Shown: piece by piece, positions 9,667 through 18,492 of the stretch
Layout of the letters: each line of letters opens with the position of its first letter
Numbering within the stretch: the stretch's first letter is position 1
From: Saprospiraceae bacterium
Lineage (GTDB): Bacteria > Bacteroidota > Bacteroidia > Chitinophagales > Saprospiraceae
DNA: 32,073 nucleotides
Direction of reading: 5' to 3'
NCBI GenBank assembly: GCA_016722295.1
Contig: JADKGL010000007.1
Span: 1-32,073 of the forward strand
Translations under genes and position numbers: made by a program
Notes under the pieces: generated by a model
What the model saw: only the letters and a program-made list of their open reading frames with translations
Databases searched by the model: none
What the model was told of the DNA's origin: nothing

Positions 9667-10326
9667 ATGAAATCAAAAAACATTTTCTATTTATTTTTAA
9701 TTCAATTTTTGTTTGCTCATTCATTACTAGCACAACTTTTTATTGGTGGAAGTCTAGGAGTCAATGCTTTAAAAATTGTTGATGTAGGTGGAGAAACTCG
9801 TGAGATTATAATATTTGAAAATGAAAATACCTATTTACATAATGTTAGTCCGACAATAGGTATAAATAGTAAATACATATTTAAGAAAAATCTTGTGTGC
9901 AATTTTATAGCTAGTTATACTAAAAAGAATATTAAGGCTTATGAAATGGGCTTTATACCAATTAAGGGATTCATTTTTGATTATCTCCAATTTGCATTAG
10001 CAGCAGGGTACAAAATACAAAACTTTGAATTCATAGGTGGATTTGAATTCAATCGATTGATGAATATCGATAAGGTACATTATTATGAGTATAAATTCAT
10101 CGATGATATCAGTGAGTATGGAGCTATAGTTAGACTAAGTTATAATTATAAAAAATTTAATTTAGGATTTTCATATCATCAAGGCATGCGATTTAGTAAT
10201 AAGTACGTTCAAAAAGAACTTTTTCGACCGTTAAATTCAATGGGAATCGATCTTGGTTATTCCTTTAAAATGCCAGATTTGAAAATTAACTTTAAAAAGA
10301 AATCACCTGATTGTCCAAGCTTTTAA
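9667..10326 (+). CDS. exported protein, probable outer-membrane beta-barrel
   Basis: A 219-residue protein. An in-frame open region reaches back to 9601, but the ATG at 9667 begins a clean signal peptide (MKSKNIFYLFLIQFLFAHSLLAQ) and is preferred. The mature part alternates polar and hydrophobic residues in short strands with glycine and aromatic ends (LFIGGSLGVNALKI, KIQNFEFIGGFEFNRL, YGAIVRLSYNYKKFNLGFSYHQG, MGIDLGYSFKM), as in small outer-membrane barrels of the PorT/OmpW-like kind found in Bacteroidota. The length fits an eight-stranded barrel. There is no SusC/D, TonB or peptidoglycan-binding motif. The gene is flanked on both sides by REP-like palindromes and its frame is intact. The family assignment is inference. 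Confidence 0.6.
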   Translation: MKSKNIFYLFLIQFLFAHSLLAQLFIGGSLGVNALKIVDVGGETREIIIFENENTYLHNVSPTIGINSKYIFKKNLVCNFIASYTKKNIKAYEMGFIPIKGFIFDYLQFALAAGYKIQNFEFIGGFEFNRLMNIDKVHYYEYKFIDDISEYGAIVRLSYNYKKFNLGFSYHQGMRFSNKYVQKELFRPLNSMGIDLGYSFKMPDLKINFKKKSPDCPSF

Positions 10327-10339
10327 TTGATTTCGATTG

Positions 10340-10385
10340 TCGAAGTTTTAAACTTCGATATAATAAATTATGAATTTTTAGTTCA
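10340..10385. repeat. REP-like double palindrome
   Basis: A second copy of the element at 9533: tcgaagttt-t-aaacttcga (10340-10358) and tgaatttttagttca (10371-10385). It lies just after the stop codon of the beta-barrel gene and might also serve as a weak transcription stop. Confidence 0.6.
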
Positions 10386-10530
10386 AGTATAATACATTAC
10401 AAATTACGTTTTGGCATTTTTGGAGTAGCCGTATAAATGTGGTGTTATAGAGTCGACTGCCAAAGGATTTTATTTGCTCATTATTTTTCTTAAGCAGTAT
10501 ATTTGAATTATAAATTTAGTTAATATAGGA

Positions 10531-10549
10531 TCGCAGTTTCAAACTGCGA
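10531..10549. repeat. REP-like palindrome
   Basis: A perfect palindrome, tcgcagttt-c-aaactgcga. It has the same design as the tcgaagttt-t-aaacttcga element at 10340 with one paired base change in each arm, and lies 14 bp past the end of the convergent minus-strand gene. Confidence 0.55.
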
Positions 10550-10563
10550 CTTTCATTGAATTT

Positions 10564-12697
10564 CTACTTCTTTATGAAATAATTACTATATAGCATTTTG
10601 TATTTATCTATCATTGTAATAATATAGAATCCAGAGCTTAGCATATCTATATTGATTTCTTCTTCTAATTGTGTTAATATTTTTGATAAAATTTCTTGAC
10701 CTTGGCTATTATAAATAAATATTTTTTGAGGCAATATAGACTGTGTAGAGCACTGAATTTTTATATAATCATTTGCTAAAGTTGGATAGATTAGGATGTT
10801 TTTTTCTTTTGGAATTTCATTATGCAATCTTGTGAATAAATTTTTAGTTTTAAATAAACCTTTATGTGCAATATATACATACCAGTCGTGGTCTGCTGCT
10901 ATATTTTGAGCTTGAATCCATCTCCATTTAACATCAGAATAAGTGTATGGTAAGTTGCCAGTATTATCTATCCAACTTTTGCCGCCATCTTCAGAAATCT
11001 GGATCAAACGTCCTGTGTTATTTACTCCTATTCTAGGATATTGAATGTTAAAAACTATGCCACTTATTCTTGATCCGAAATTATACCTTAACTCTATATT
11101 AGAAAAATTACTTAATGAATATAATTCAAAGTTGTTGGATTTTGTTCCATTGAATAATATTGTGTCATCGTGAACTTGAATGATTTGATCAATAGAATAA
11201 TCTTTCAAAACATTAGTTGCGCTCCAAGTTTTACCTAAGTCTATTGATTTATACAGTATATTGTCACTTGAAAGTACTAAAGGAAAGCCTTTTACTATTT
11301 TGGCAAATAGTATAGATATTGGGCATTGAAATATTTACATCATCAAATCTGAGTCCGCCTATATCACTATGATAAATGGAAAAATTGTTAATTGTATTAT
11401 TCTTTTTTGCCAAGATGTAGACTCGGTCAGATTGATCGGCATAAATATTCGTTATTGATTTATTAGTGGTGAATAAATCTGTTGTTATCTCTTGCCAAGA
11501 CATAGCATTGTCTATGGACGAGTACAGTCCAATTATAGTATTAGCTATAAGTTTACCATTTTTAAGTTGAATGATGTTTTGAACTTGATTATTATTAATT
11601 TGAATTTGGCTCTGTTGTAGATTGTTGCCTAGTTTCCACCAATTGCAATTATAATATAGAAGTAGTGAGTTATCACCAGTTTCAATGATTTGTGTAATAT
11701 TTGGAAGACTTAAATCAATATTAGGTTTGTACCATTGTTTTACTTTTTGATTTATAATTGATGCATGATCAAAACAGTTTTGCTTAAATTTTACAATGCC
11801 ATTTATAGAATCTTTCAAAATAATTTCTGTGATATCACTAGGTAAATTCTTTGATAGGGAATAAAGCAAATGCCAGGATTCTCCTGAGTTTTTAGAATAG
11901 TATGCTTTCGAATCAGAAATTACTATGTATTCACCTCCATAGGTAATTACAAATTTTGAAATTTTGGCTTGCCCTCCATTTTTATTAAAGTTTAGTGATT
12001 TTAGAATAGTAGGTTCATTTTTATCTATTCTATATAATTGATCATATGTCGCAATAAAAGTACTTCCATTTTTATCGACAAAGATTTTTTGAACATTAGT
12101 AATATCATACTGATATAATAAATTGTTTTGTTTCGAAGTAGAATTCACTTGTATGGTGCTATATTTTGAGGGCTGATGTGAATCTTTGGTGATAACAAAG
12201 TTGTTTTCCTCATCATAAACAAAAAAATCTTCAATCCACTCTTTAAACAAAGTATCCTTTAAACTTAAGTCATAATTAGTTTTTATAAATGTTGCATAAT
12301 TTCGAGAGAATAATTGGCCAGTTTCATTGGCTTTTAATTTGAGATAATAATTAAAAATTGTTTTGAGTTGTATAAATTTATCTCCATCGAATTTATATGG
12401 ATATTTTATAACATTATAAAATAAATAGACAAGTGAATCTAAAGGAGCCGTAAGAGTTTTGTTTGTCCATGTATTGACATTGTATGAAGAATCTGGAATA
12501 ATATTTTTCCATGTTTGACCAGAATCTTTAGATTGCATAATGGTATTTTTTCCTTCAATTAAGATATACATCTCACCAGAAGGACTCATTGCTATCTCAT
12601 CTATATTGAAATAGTTATCCAAAGGTATTTTTTCCCATGATTGGCAATAACTGTAGAAGTTAAAAAATAACATTAGAATTATTATTTTATGCTTCAT
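10564..12697 (-). CDS. exported BNR/sortilin-like repeat protein with T9SS tail, frameshifted
   Basis: Two frames, 11264-12697 and 10564-11330, join into one protein of about 710 residues. The single break near 11325 (after DVNISMPN) restores QISILFAKIVKGFPLVLSSDNILYKSIDLGKTWS. The ATG at 12697 gives a signal peptide (MKHKIIILMLFFNFYSYCQ); an upstream TTG at 12715 overlaps the previous stop codon. The body carries recurrent S-x-D-x-G-x-T/S-W Asp-box motifs (MQSKDSGQTWKN, YSKNSGESWHLL, YSSIDNAMSWQE, YKSIDLGKTWS, QISEDGGKSWID), which mark beta-propeller folds of the BNR/sortilin/photosystem-II-stability type. The end (IPKEKNILIYPTLANDYIKIQC...SGFYIITMIDKYKMLYSNYFIKK) is a type A T9SS tail. The ligand is unknown. 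It follows the Cys-rich gene by 14 bp and is probably in its operon. Confidence 0.75.
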
Positions 12698-12711
12698 ATT
12701 TAGTAATTTGC

Positions 12712-13413
12712 TCAAGGTATTAAGTTACAAGTTTTATAAGTAACTTCTAAACAAATTTGCAAATTAGTACACGGAAATATCGTTCCTATGCCACATTCAA
12801 AAGAACCTGTCTGACATGACTTAAAATATAATGAAACAATAGATGTGCCTAAACCGATTTGTTGACCAAATGTATTAGCTACACAATATGCATAAGAGAC
12901 AAGAATATCTTGATATTGGATTGTTAAGTCTGGATGATAAGTAGGTTCGTTTATTGAACATAATTTCTCTTCACACGAGGCAAGAGTGCAATACTTCCAA
13001 GGGTCAACACCAGGATGTAAATCAATATATTGAGTGGGTTTAGCTAAGTTAATGATTGTTTTAGTCGTGTAATTGCAATTATTGTCATTTGCCCCAACTA
13101 GATTGCAATTCATACTTGCTTTGTTTAACTCACATGTTACAGCAAAACAATAATGCCTCATCAATGAAAAATCACATGCTAATAGATTTTTTCTAGTGCA
13201 ATCAGTTGGATAGCAAATAGGTCTGCAATTTAAGCTATTTAATGCGATCTCTTCATCTATCAAAGTGCATCCTATATGTGGTGGTAAATTAGTGTTGGGC
13301 AATTCTATAGACGTGCAATTAAAATTAATACTGATGAAGTAGAGAATAATTAAAAATTGAAGATTGAAGATTGAAGATTGAAGATTGAAGATTGAAGATT
13401 GAAGATTTTTCAT
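12712..13413 (-). CDS. Cys-rich exported protein with tandem-repeat N-terminus
   Basis: A 233-residue protein that I do not recognise. Residues 2-19 are encoded by a heptanucleotide tandem repeat and read as NLQSSIF twice and NLQ, then a hydrophobic core (FLIILYFISINF) leads to a Cys at 33. The segment resembles a signal sequence, but the residues before the Cys (NFN) are a poor lipobox. The remainder holds about 24 cysteines, many in pairs such as CRPICYPTDC, SCEEKLCS and CTNLQICLEVTYKTC, which suggests a disulfide-rich exported protein. There is no catalytic motif. The gene precedes the BNR-like T9SS protein by 14 bp. Because the repeat unit is not a multiple of three, gain or loss of one unit would shift the frame at once. 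Confidence 0.65.
   Translation of the reverse strand: MKNLQSSIFNLQSSIFNLQFLIILYFISINFNCTSIELPNTNLPPHIGCTLIDEEIALNSLNCRPICYPTDCTRKNLLACDFSLMRHYCFAVTCELNKASMNCNLVGANDNNCNYTTKTIINLAKPTQYIDLHPGVDPWKYCTLASCEEKLCSINEPTYHPDLTIQYQDILVSYAYCVANTFGQQIGLGTSIVSLYFKSCQTGSFECGIGTIFPCTNLQICLEVTYKTCNLIP
13356..13404. repeat. heptanucleotide tandem repeat (7 copies of attgaag)
   Basis: Seven perfect copies of attgaag, read as cttcaat on the coding strand of the Cys-rich gene, immediately after its first codons. The length of 49 bases is not divisible by three, so copy-number slippage would change the reading frame. Confidence 0.95.
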
Positions 13414-13524
13414 ATTTGTAGGTTTTAGGTCAAATTTACAATAAATACAGTAATATTTAATTTTTAATTAGTTAAGAATTTGTTAAATTTTTGGTAACTT
13501 TTACAAGTCTTTTGAATTAGAAAC

Positions 13525-13687
13525 ATTTCTGAGCAAATAATTTCTGTAGATTTTATTACATCAGGTTTGCTTTATTACCAAGTAATGAATGAAACAAGTG
13601 TTATGCAATCAGGTAAATTGGTAAAGATTTAATAAAACTAAATATCTAATTCAAAGTCAACATATCATTTATACCGATCGGTCTATC
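13525..13687 (+). repeat. 163-bp direct repeat, outer copy
   Basis: The outer copy of a repeat also present at 14404-14566. It is ungapped, with six mismatches in 163 positions. Read on the minus strand its last 42 bases are the final 14 codons of bshB1 (DRPIGINDMLTLN and stop; Lys is changed to Asn), without the rest of that gene. The two copies enclose the VapBC-type pair. Confidence 0.93.
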
Positions 13688-13739
13688 AAGTATAAAATGC
13701 TACATAGACTAATATTGACTACTTAATTAATATATCTTG

Positions 13740-14129
13740 TTATAGACTATGTGGATCAATTAGTCGCAGTCCATCAATATTTTTAAAGTCAGAGATATTT
13801 CGAGTGACCAATATCAATTCATAAACAAGAGCAGTAGCGGCGATGATGGCATCGGGAAGTTTGGTTTTGTATTGTTTGCGAATTTCAATACTTGCAATAA
13901 CGACATTTTCATTCAAATCTAAAATAGTAGAATCATTAATAAAATTATATAGTGTGTTATAATGTTCATCAGGCGCATTGAATCCAAGGACTTCAATTTT
14001 GGTAATGACAGAAACTACTGGCACAGCATCAATAACCTCATTCATAAACTTTAAGCCTGCAGTATTTAGTTTATTTCCGAGATAATCAATCACTATATTA
14101 GTATCAATTAAATACTGAGTTTGTTCCAT
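13740..14129 (-). CDS. PIN-domain toxin ribonuclease (VapC-like)
   Basis: A 129-residue PIN-domain protein. The four acidic residues that hold Mg2+ are in place: D9 (YLIDTNIVIDY), E46 (SVITKIEVLGF), D93 (KLPDAIIAATA) and D114 (TRNISDFKNI). VapC toxins are RNases that cut tRNA or rRNA when released from their antitoxin. The order and the 22-bp overlap with the upstream 71-residue gene are typical of VapBC operons with translational coupling. The pair lies inside a 163-bp direct repeat and is probably acquired. The specific RNA target cannot be predicted. Confidence 0.88.
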   Translation of the reverse strand: MEQTQYLIDTNIVIDYLGNKLNTAGLKFMNEVIDAVPVVSVITKIEVLGFNAPDEHYNTLYNFINDSTILDLNENVVIASIEIRKQYKTKLPDAIIAATALVYELILVTRNISDFKNIDGLRLIDPHSL

Positions 14130-14323
14130 TCAGTACGACTTTTGCTAACATAATTTTGAAGTTCATCTGCTATATCAGAAGGCAATTTACCAGCATATTT
14201 TTCTGAAAGCTTTTGCTTTGGTACAATACTTTTATTAAGCACTTTAATAATATGTAAGTCTTCTAAATCTTCCAAAAGTTTGTAAGCTTTGTTATTGTTG
14301 ATTTGTATTAGCACTGTCTCCAT
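14108..14323 (-). CDS. antitoxin partner of the VapC-like toxin
   Basis: A 71-residue protein (METVLIQINNNKAYKLLEDLEDLHIIKVL...). It starts with a short beta strand and helix as in ribbon-helix-helix or Phd/AbrB-like antitoxins, then a basic/hydrophobic middle and an acidic, amphipathic C-terminal helix (IADELQNYVSKSRTEWNKLSI) that would wrap the toxin. The start ATG at 14323 is followed by a 22-bp overlap with vapC. The call rests mainly on size, order and coupling; small proteins starting with this segment are common next to PIN-domain toxins in Bacteroidota. It is expected to repress its own operon. Confidence 0.72.
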   Translation of the reverse strand: METVLIQINNNKAYKLLEDLEDLHIIKVLNKSIVPKQKLSEKYAGKLPSDIADELQNYVSKSRTEWNKLSI

Positions 14324-14403
14324 AATATGATATTCATTAAAATGAGATTAATTTAAATTATAAATATACACAAATATAACTGAATTTTTGCAGTTTGCAA
14401 TAT

Positions 14404-14566
14404 ATTTCTGAGCAAATAATTCCTTTAGATTTTATTACATCAGGTTTGTTTTATTACCAAGTAATGAATGAAACAAGTGTCATGCAATCAGGTAAATTGG
14501 TAAAGATTTAATAAAACTAAATATCTATTTCAAAGTCAACATATCATTTATACCGATAGGTCTATC
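14404..14566 (+). repeat. 163-bp direct repeat, inner copy overlapping bshB1 3' end
   Basis: The inner copy of the repeat at 13525-13687 (157 of 163 positions identical). Positions 14525-14566 are the last 14 codons of the intact bshB1, so this is the native context and the outer copy is the derived one. Confidence 0.93.
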
Positions 14567-15253
14567 CACTGTAAATCCTTCGCCATATTCTACTTGAATC
14601 AATCGTCCCATCACTTGCGCATTCGCTTTTACTACATTGAGAAATTGTTTGCTAGAAATTGGAGATTCGGGTTCATTTGAATTTGGATTGTAAAACTGTG
14701 ATGCAAAACATTGAATTAATTGCATTTTTTTCTCAATCTGTTTACTGATATCAATGACTAAATCTGGTTTTAATTGATAATCTTGAATGTAATGATAACA
14801 AGCTTTCGGTCTCCATGCTGCTTGTAATTTATCATTCCAGTATGTTTCTATTTTTATAAGTCCTGAATAAAAACAAGCGTTATGAATCAGTTGTGCAGCT
14901 CTCCCGTGGTCAGGATGTCGATCCTTAATGGCATTGGCAAAAACTATTTTTGGTTTAGCAGCTCGAATTATTTTTATGATTTCTAATAGACTAGATTCCT
15001 CATTGTTAAAAAATCCATCTTTCAATTCTAATTGATGTCTAAATATTGCACTCATTTGTTGAGCAGCCGTCATTGCTTCTTGAGTTCTTAATTCTGCATT
15101 GCCTCTTGTGCCTAGTTCGCCGCGAGTCAGGTCTAGTAATCCAATGCGATGTCCTAAGTCAATATGGTGCAATAATGAACCTGAGCAAGCTAGCTCTATA
15201 TCATCTGGATGAACTCCTATCGCAAGAATATCTACTTCGCTTACACTCTGCAT
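14525..15253 (-). CDS. bshB1: bacillithiol biosynthesis deacetylase BshB1
   Basis: A 242-residue zinc deacetylase of the LmbE/PIG-L family. It removes the acetyl group from GlcNAc-malate, giving GlcN-malate, the second step of bacillithiol synthesis. HPDD (residues 15-18, VDILAIGVHPDDIELACSG) supplies His and Asp for zinc and catalysis, and HPDH further on (KDRHPDHGRAA) the third ligand. The strings LDLTRGELGTRGN and FANAIKDRHPDHGR are characteristic of BshB1 as opposed to mycothiol or LpxC-type enzymes. The ATG at 15253, two bases after the fabH stop, is preferred; an ATG at 15262 is possible. The last 42 bases fall inside the 163-bp repeat that bounds the toxin-antitoxin cassette, but the coding frame is intact and of normal length. 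Confidence 0.9.
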   Translation of the reverse strand: MQSVSEVDILAIGVHPDDIELACSGSLLHHIDLGHRIGLLDLTRGELGTRGNAELRTQEAMTAAQQMSAIFRHQLELKDGFFNNEESSLLEIIKIIRAAKPKIVFANAIKDRHPDHGRAAQLIHNACFYSGLIKIETYWNDKLQAAWRPKACYHYIQDYQLKPDLVIDISKQIEKKMQLIQCFASQFYNPNSNEPESPISSKQFLNVVKANAQVMGRLIQVEYGEGFTVDRPIGINDMLTLK

Positions 15254-15255
15254 TA

Positions 15256-16310
15256 CTACCATTTTATTAGTGCAGATCCCCAAGTAAATCCACTACCAAA
15301 TGCAGCAAGACAAACCAAATCACCATCATTTATTTTTCCTGCTTCCCAAGCTTCAGTCAATGCAATAGGTATTGAGGCAGCTGTTGTGTTGCCATACTTT
15401 TGAATATTATTCCAAACTTGATCGTCGCGTAATCCCAATTTTTTTTGTACAAACTGACTAATGCGTAAATTGGCTTGATGTGGAATCAGCATATTGATAT
15501 CTGTAGTTTGAAGTCCTGTTTTTGCAAAGCTTCATTGATCACTTCAGGAAATTTTGTAATCGCAGTTTTGAATACCAGTTGACCATTCATATTTGGAAAA
15601 ATATCTTCATCTTCCCACATTTTTTGCGTCATAAAAATCCCTCCATAGGATTGGTCTGTATAGCCGAAGCGCTCTGTCCCAAGGTGATACCCTCCATGAC
15701 AACCCGGATTAATAAAAGCTAATTCTTCTGCATGAGTACCATCAGAATGTAGATGAGTGGTTAATATTCCTTTGTTTGCATCAGTGCTTGGTTGAAGTAT
15801 AGCAGCACCAGCACCATCGCCAAAAATTACAGTGACATTGCGACCTCGCGTAGAAAAATCCAATCCCATAGAATGCATTTCAGCACCGACAAGAAGGATA
15901 TTTTTATACATCCCTGTTTTGATAAATTGATCAGCAATTGATAGCCCATAGACAAACCCAGAACATTGATTTCTTATGTCCAAAGCACCACACTCTGTGT
16001 TCGTCATTTTGAGTTCTCTTTGTAGAAGCACGCCACAGCCTGGGAAAAAATAATCCGGACTCAGTGTAGCAAATATAATAAAGTCAATATCTTCTTTTGT
16101 AATGCCAGCTCTTTGTATGGCGATTTCTGCAGCTTTTGCCGCCATAGTAGTAGTGGTTTCTTTGTGTGGGAAACCATAACGACGAGCTTGAATTCCTGTG
16201 CGTTCTTGGATCCATTCGTCAGTAGTATCCATGACCTGTTCTAGATCAGAATTTGAGATGATTCGCTCTGGTACGTAATAGCCTAATCCTGCAATTTTCG
16301 TATTGTACAT
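15256..16310 (-). CDS. fabH: 3-oxoacyl-ACP synthase III (FabH-like), frameshifted
   Basis: A ketoacyl-ACP synthase III of about 350 residues, starting at the ATG at 16310 (MYNTKIAGLGYYVPER). It condenses an acyl-CoA with malonyl-ACP to start fatty-acid synthesis. The catalytic Cys is in ALDIRNQCSGFVYG, the His in MLIPHQANLR and the Asn in NIQKYGNTTAASIP. The first frame ends near 15486 after NEALQKQDFKL, while the second holds the His and Asn motifs; removing one A in an A-run near 15526 joins them as NEALQKTGLQTTDINMLIPHQAN. The enzyme is complete in all three active-site elements and the break is a single base in a homopolymer, so I treat it as functional. It forms an operon with bshB1, which begins 2 bp after its stop. 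Confidence 0.85.
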
Positions 16311-16440
16311 TATTCTATTTTTGAAATGTAAAAGTAAGTCTTTTCGAATTATCTGTTGCAATTAACAGATAAATTCCAATTGCTAAAGGTTCAGATATCC
16401 ATTTTCCATAAATGCTCAGTTACTCTTTCAGTTTTGAGAT

Positions 16441-17734
16441 TTATCGCTTGACCGGCTGGAGTTGATTAAATTGCCAATTCGTAGGTGTTATTTCTTCGGT
16501 TTGGACAAAAATGTCATCACGACTTGATGATGGATATAGTAAATTGATTTTGCTAATTTTTGATGAATTATCGACAATTTTTACAAACATAGAAAAATCA
16601 TCAATGATCAATGTACTACCTAGTTTTGGGCTACCGGAGCCGATTCCGTTATAAAAACCACCACCTGAAAAAAAGTGGATATATACAGAGTCACAGAATT
16701 CAGGAAGACTAATTGGTTTATAATAATCTGTGTAATTTGATTTTGCAGTAATAGGGATTAAATTGGTGTTTAATATTTTCGAGATCCTTTGAAAATATTT
16801 GTGAATTGAATGAACAGCCAAGCTGTGTCGTTTGATACTGGCGTATATTTATATTTGAAACTTAGATCAAGGTGTTCTGCTTTAAATGGAATACTTGAGA
16901 TGGTTCCAAATGCAGCTTCTCCAGGTCCAGCATAACCATAATTTTGATTTAATCCAAATTGATCTACTTTGACATTTTCGATGCGCATAGCATAGTTTCC
17001 TTTGAATGCATCCGTTGTCTTTGTAACAGGTACTTTAGATCGCAGAAGAGTAGGAATGAGATTTGGTGTAGCCCATTCCAATGGTTCTTCAATTTCGATT
17101 GGTTCCCAGTTTTCAAAAGAGGAATTCGGCATTTGTATATTGGAATTGGTTAAATTTATTTCGTCTACTTCAATCCAAGAGCCTTGTTTTGGTCTGTCTA
17201 AACTCCCCGAAGATAATAAGAAGAACACAGTATCTGGTGCAATTGCACTTGGGCTAAGTGGAATCGAAAATCGAGTAAATGTTGCAATGTTTTGTGTGAT
17301 AGGAAAAATATTTATTGAAATTGGTATTCCTACTCGTTTAAAGAAAATAGCTAAAACACCAGTATCTCCACTAGCGAAATTGGTGCGAATGAATCCTGTC
17401 AAAGAATCTGGCATTCTGTTGATTGGTACTCCGCCATATGGGATATTAGATATGTCTCCATTAGTGATAAATGCAGGAGTAACTGTGGTGTCAAGTATAC
17501 CTCGTGTCGCCTCCAATCGAACACCATTTCCTTTAACTCCAACTATTTTTGTGACATTCGTGGCTAAGCTGGAAAAATAACTTTGAAAGTTGAGCGTGGT
17601 AAAATTATTAGGCTCTTCATATAATTGTGATTTTTGCCACGATTCAAAATCGTATATTATTTGTTGAGAAAAATGAGGCTTGTAAGGCAAAGATTGAAGA
17701 TGGCTAAGAACGAGAATAATCTAATTTTTATCAT
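16441..17734 (-). CDS. secreted beta-sandwich protein, unknown, frameshifted
   Basis: About 430 residues after repair of two breaks. The ATG at 17734 starts a signal peptide (MIKIRLFSFLAIFN); the frame shifts near 17695 and then reads FSQQIIYDFESWQKSQLYEEP. The second break is in AAAA near 16777, restoring FTNIFKGSRKILNTNLIPITAKSN. The body has the 'DFESW ... GNGVRLEA ... GFIRTNF ... FENWEPI ... YAMRIENVKV' pattern of PCMD/carbohydrate-binding jelly-roll proteins of Bacteroidota, with two related halves (residues about 25-160 and 190-400). It lacks a clear T9SS tail; the last residues NWQFNQLQPVKR could be the end of a domain. The function is unknown, and surface glycan binding is only a guess. 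Confidence 0.55.
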
Positions 17735-17823
17735 GTTTTTCTGATGTGTTTATTTACTCAAAGATACAAAATATTGAACTCAATGAAGGAGATGTATTCA
17801 ATTATTCGTTTTTTGTATAATAA

Positions 17824-17856
17824 AAAAGAGCCTCAATGGTGATTGAGACTCTCTAC
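17824..17856 (-). terminator. rho-independent terminator of the thioredoxin-like gene
   Basis: Read on the minus strand, GAG-t-CTCAAT pairs with ATTGAG-g-CTC around a short loop, followed by six T. It lies about 20 bp past the stop codon of the thioredoxin-like lipoprotein gene. Confidence 0.8.
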
Positions 17857-17877
17857 TTTTTACATTTATGTGAGTAA

Positions 17878-18392
17878 TTATTTCTTTCTTCTAGCTAACA
17901 TTTGATCTACATCACCTGTGAATTCTTGAACAGTTGGTTTGTATCCTGTTCTACCTAATTGCGTAAATTCATATTGCTTTGTAGATTTGTTTTGATTCGC
18001 ATCAAAACCCAAATGGTAGGAAATCCACCTACTTGAAATTGTTGTTGCAAAGCTTGATTCTGTGCTTTTAAATCAGCTGGCAATTGCTTGAATCTTGGGT
18101 AATCTAATTCTAAAAGAATTACATTTTTTTCAGCCCATGTTTTAAATTCATCCTTTATAAATACTGCAGCAGTTAACCTTTTGCACCATCCACACCAATC
18201 GCTTCCTGTGAAATTGGCTAGTATTGGTTTACCTGACTTTTTTGACAAAGCCACCGCTTGATCTAGACTTGTGATCCACCCTTCATTTCCAGCAGGATTA
18301 GTGGCTGGCTTTTGTGCACAAGCACTAAACGCAAACAATATTAGCATTGTAAAGCTAAGAAAACTAGAATTTTTTACAAATAAATTCAACAT
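17878..18392 (-). CDS. thioredoxin-like lipoprotein, frameshifted
   Basis: About 171 residues. A lipoprotein signal (FLSFTMLILFAFSAC with the lipobox FSAC) is followed by a thioredoxin fold: SGKPILANFTGSDWCGWCKRL holds the CxxC active pair (Cys-Gly-Trp-Cys), and GGFPTIWV the cis-proline strand. One lost T near 18019 separates this from the end, restored as GGFPTIWVFDANQNKSTKQYEFTQLGRTGYKPTVQEFTGDVDQMLARRKK with stop at 17878. Proteins of this type (DUF255-like / thioredoxin_7) act in the periplasm, often reducing disulfides in cytochrome or surface-protein maturation; the exact partner is unknown. A terminator follows at 17824. Confidence 0.78.
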
Positions 18393-18492
18393 TGATTATA
18401 ATTTTATAAGATATTTAATGCAAAAATAAATAAAATGTTACAATTCGAATGAATGGATTGGTTAAACTAATCTTAAATTGATAATTTAATTA

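Noticed and set aside
13356..13404. A CRISPR-like array
   Set aside because: The units are only seven bases, perfect and without spacers; it is a simple tandem repeat.
17002..17580. A 192-codon plus-strand open frame antisense to the secreted beta-sandwich gene
   Set aside because: The minus-strand frame has the DFESW, GNGVRLEA and FENWEP motifs and a signal peptide; the antisense product has no family likeness.
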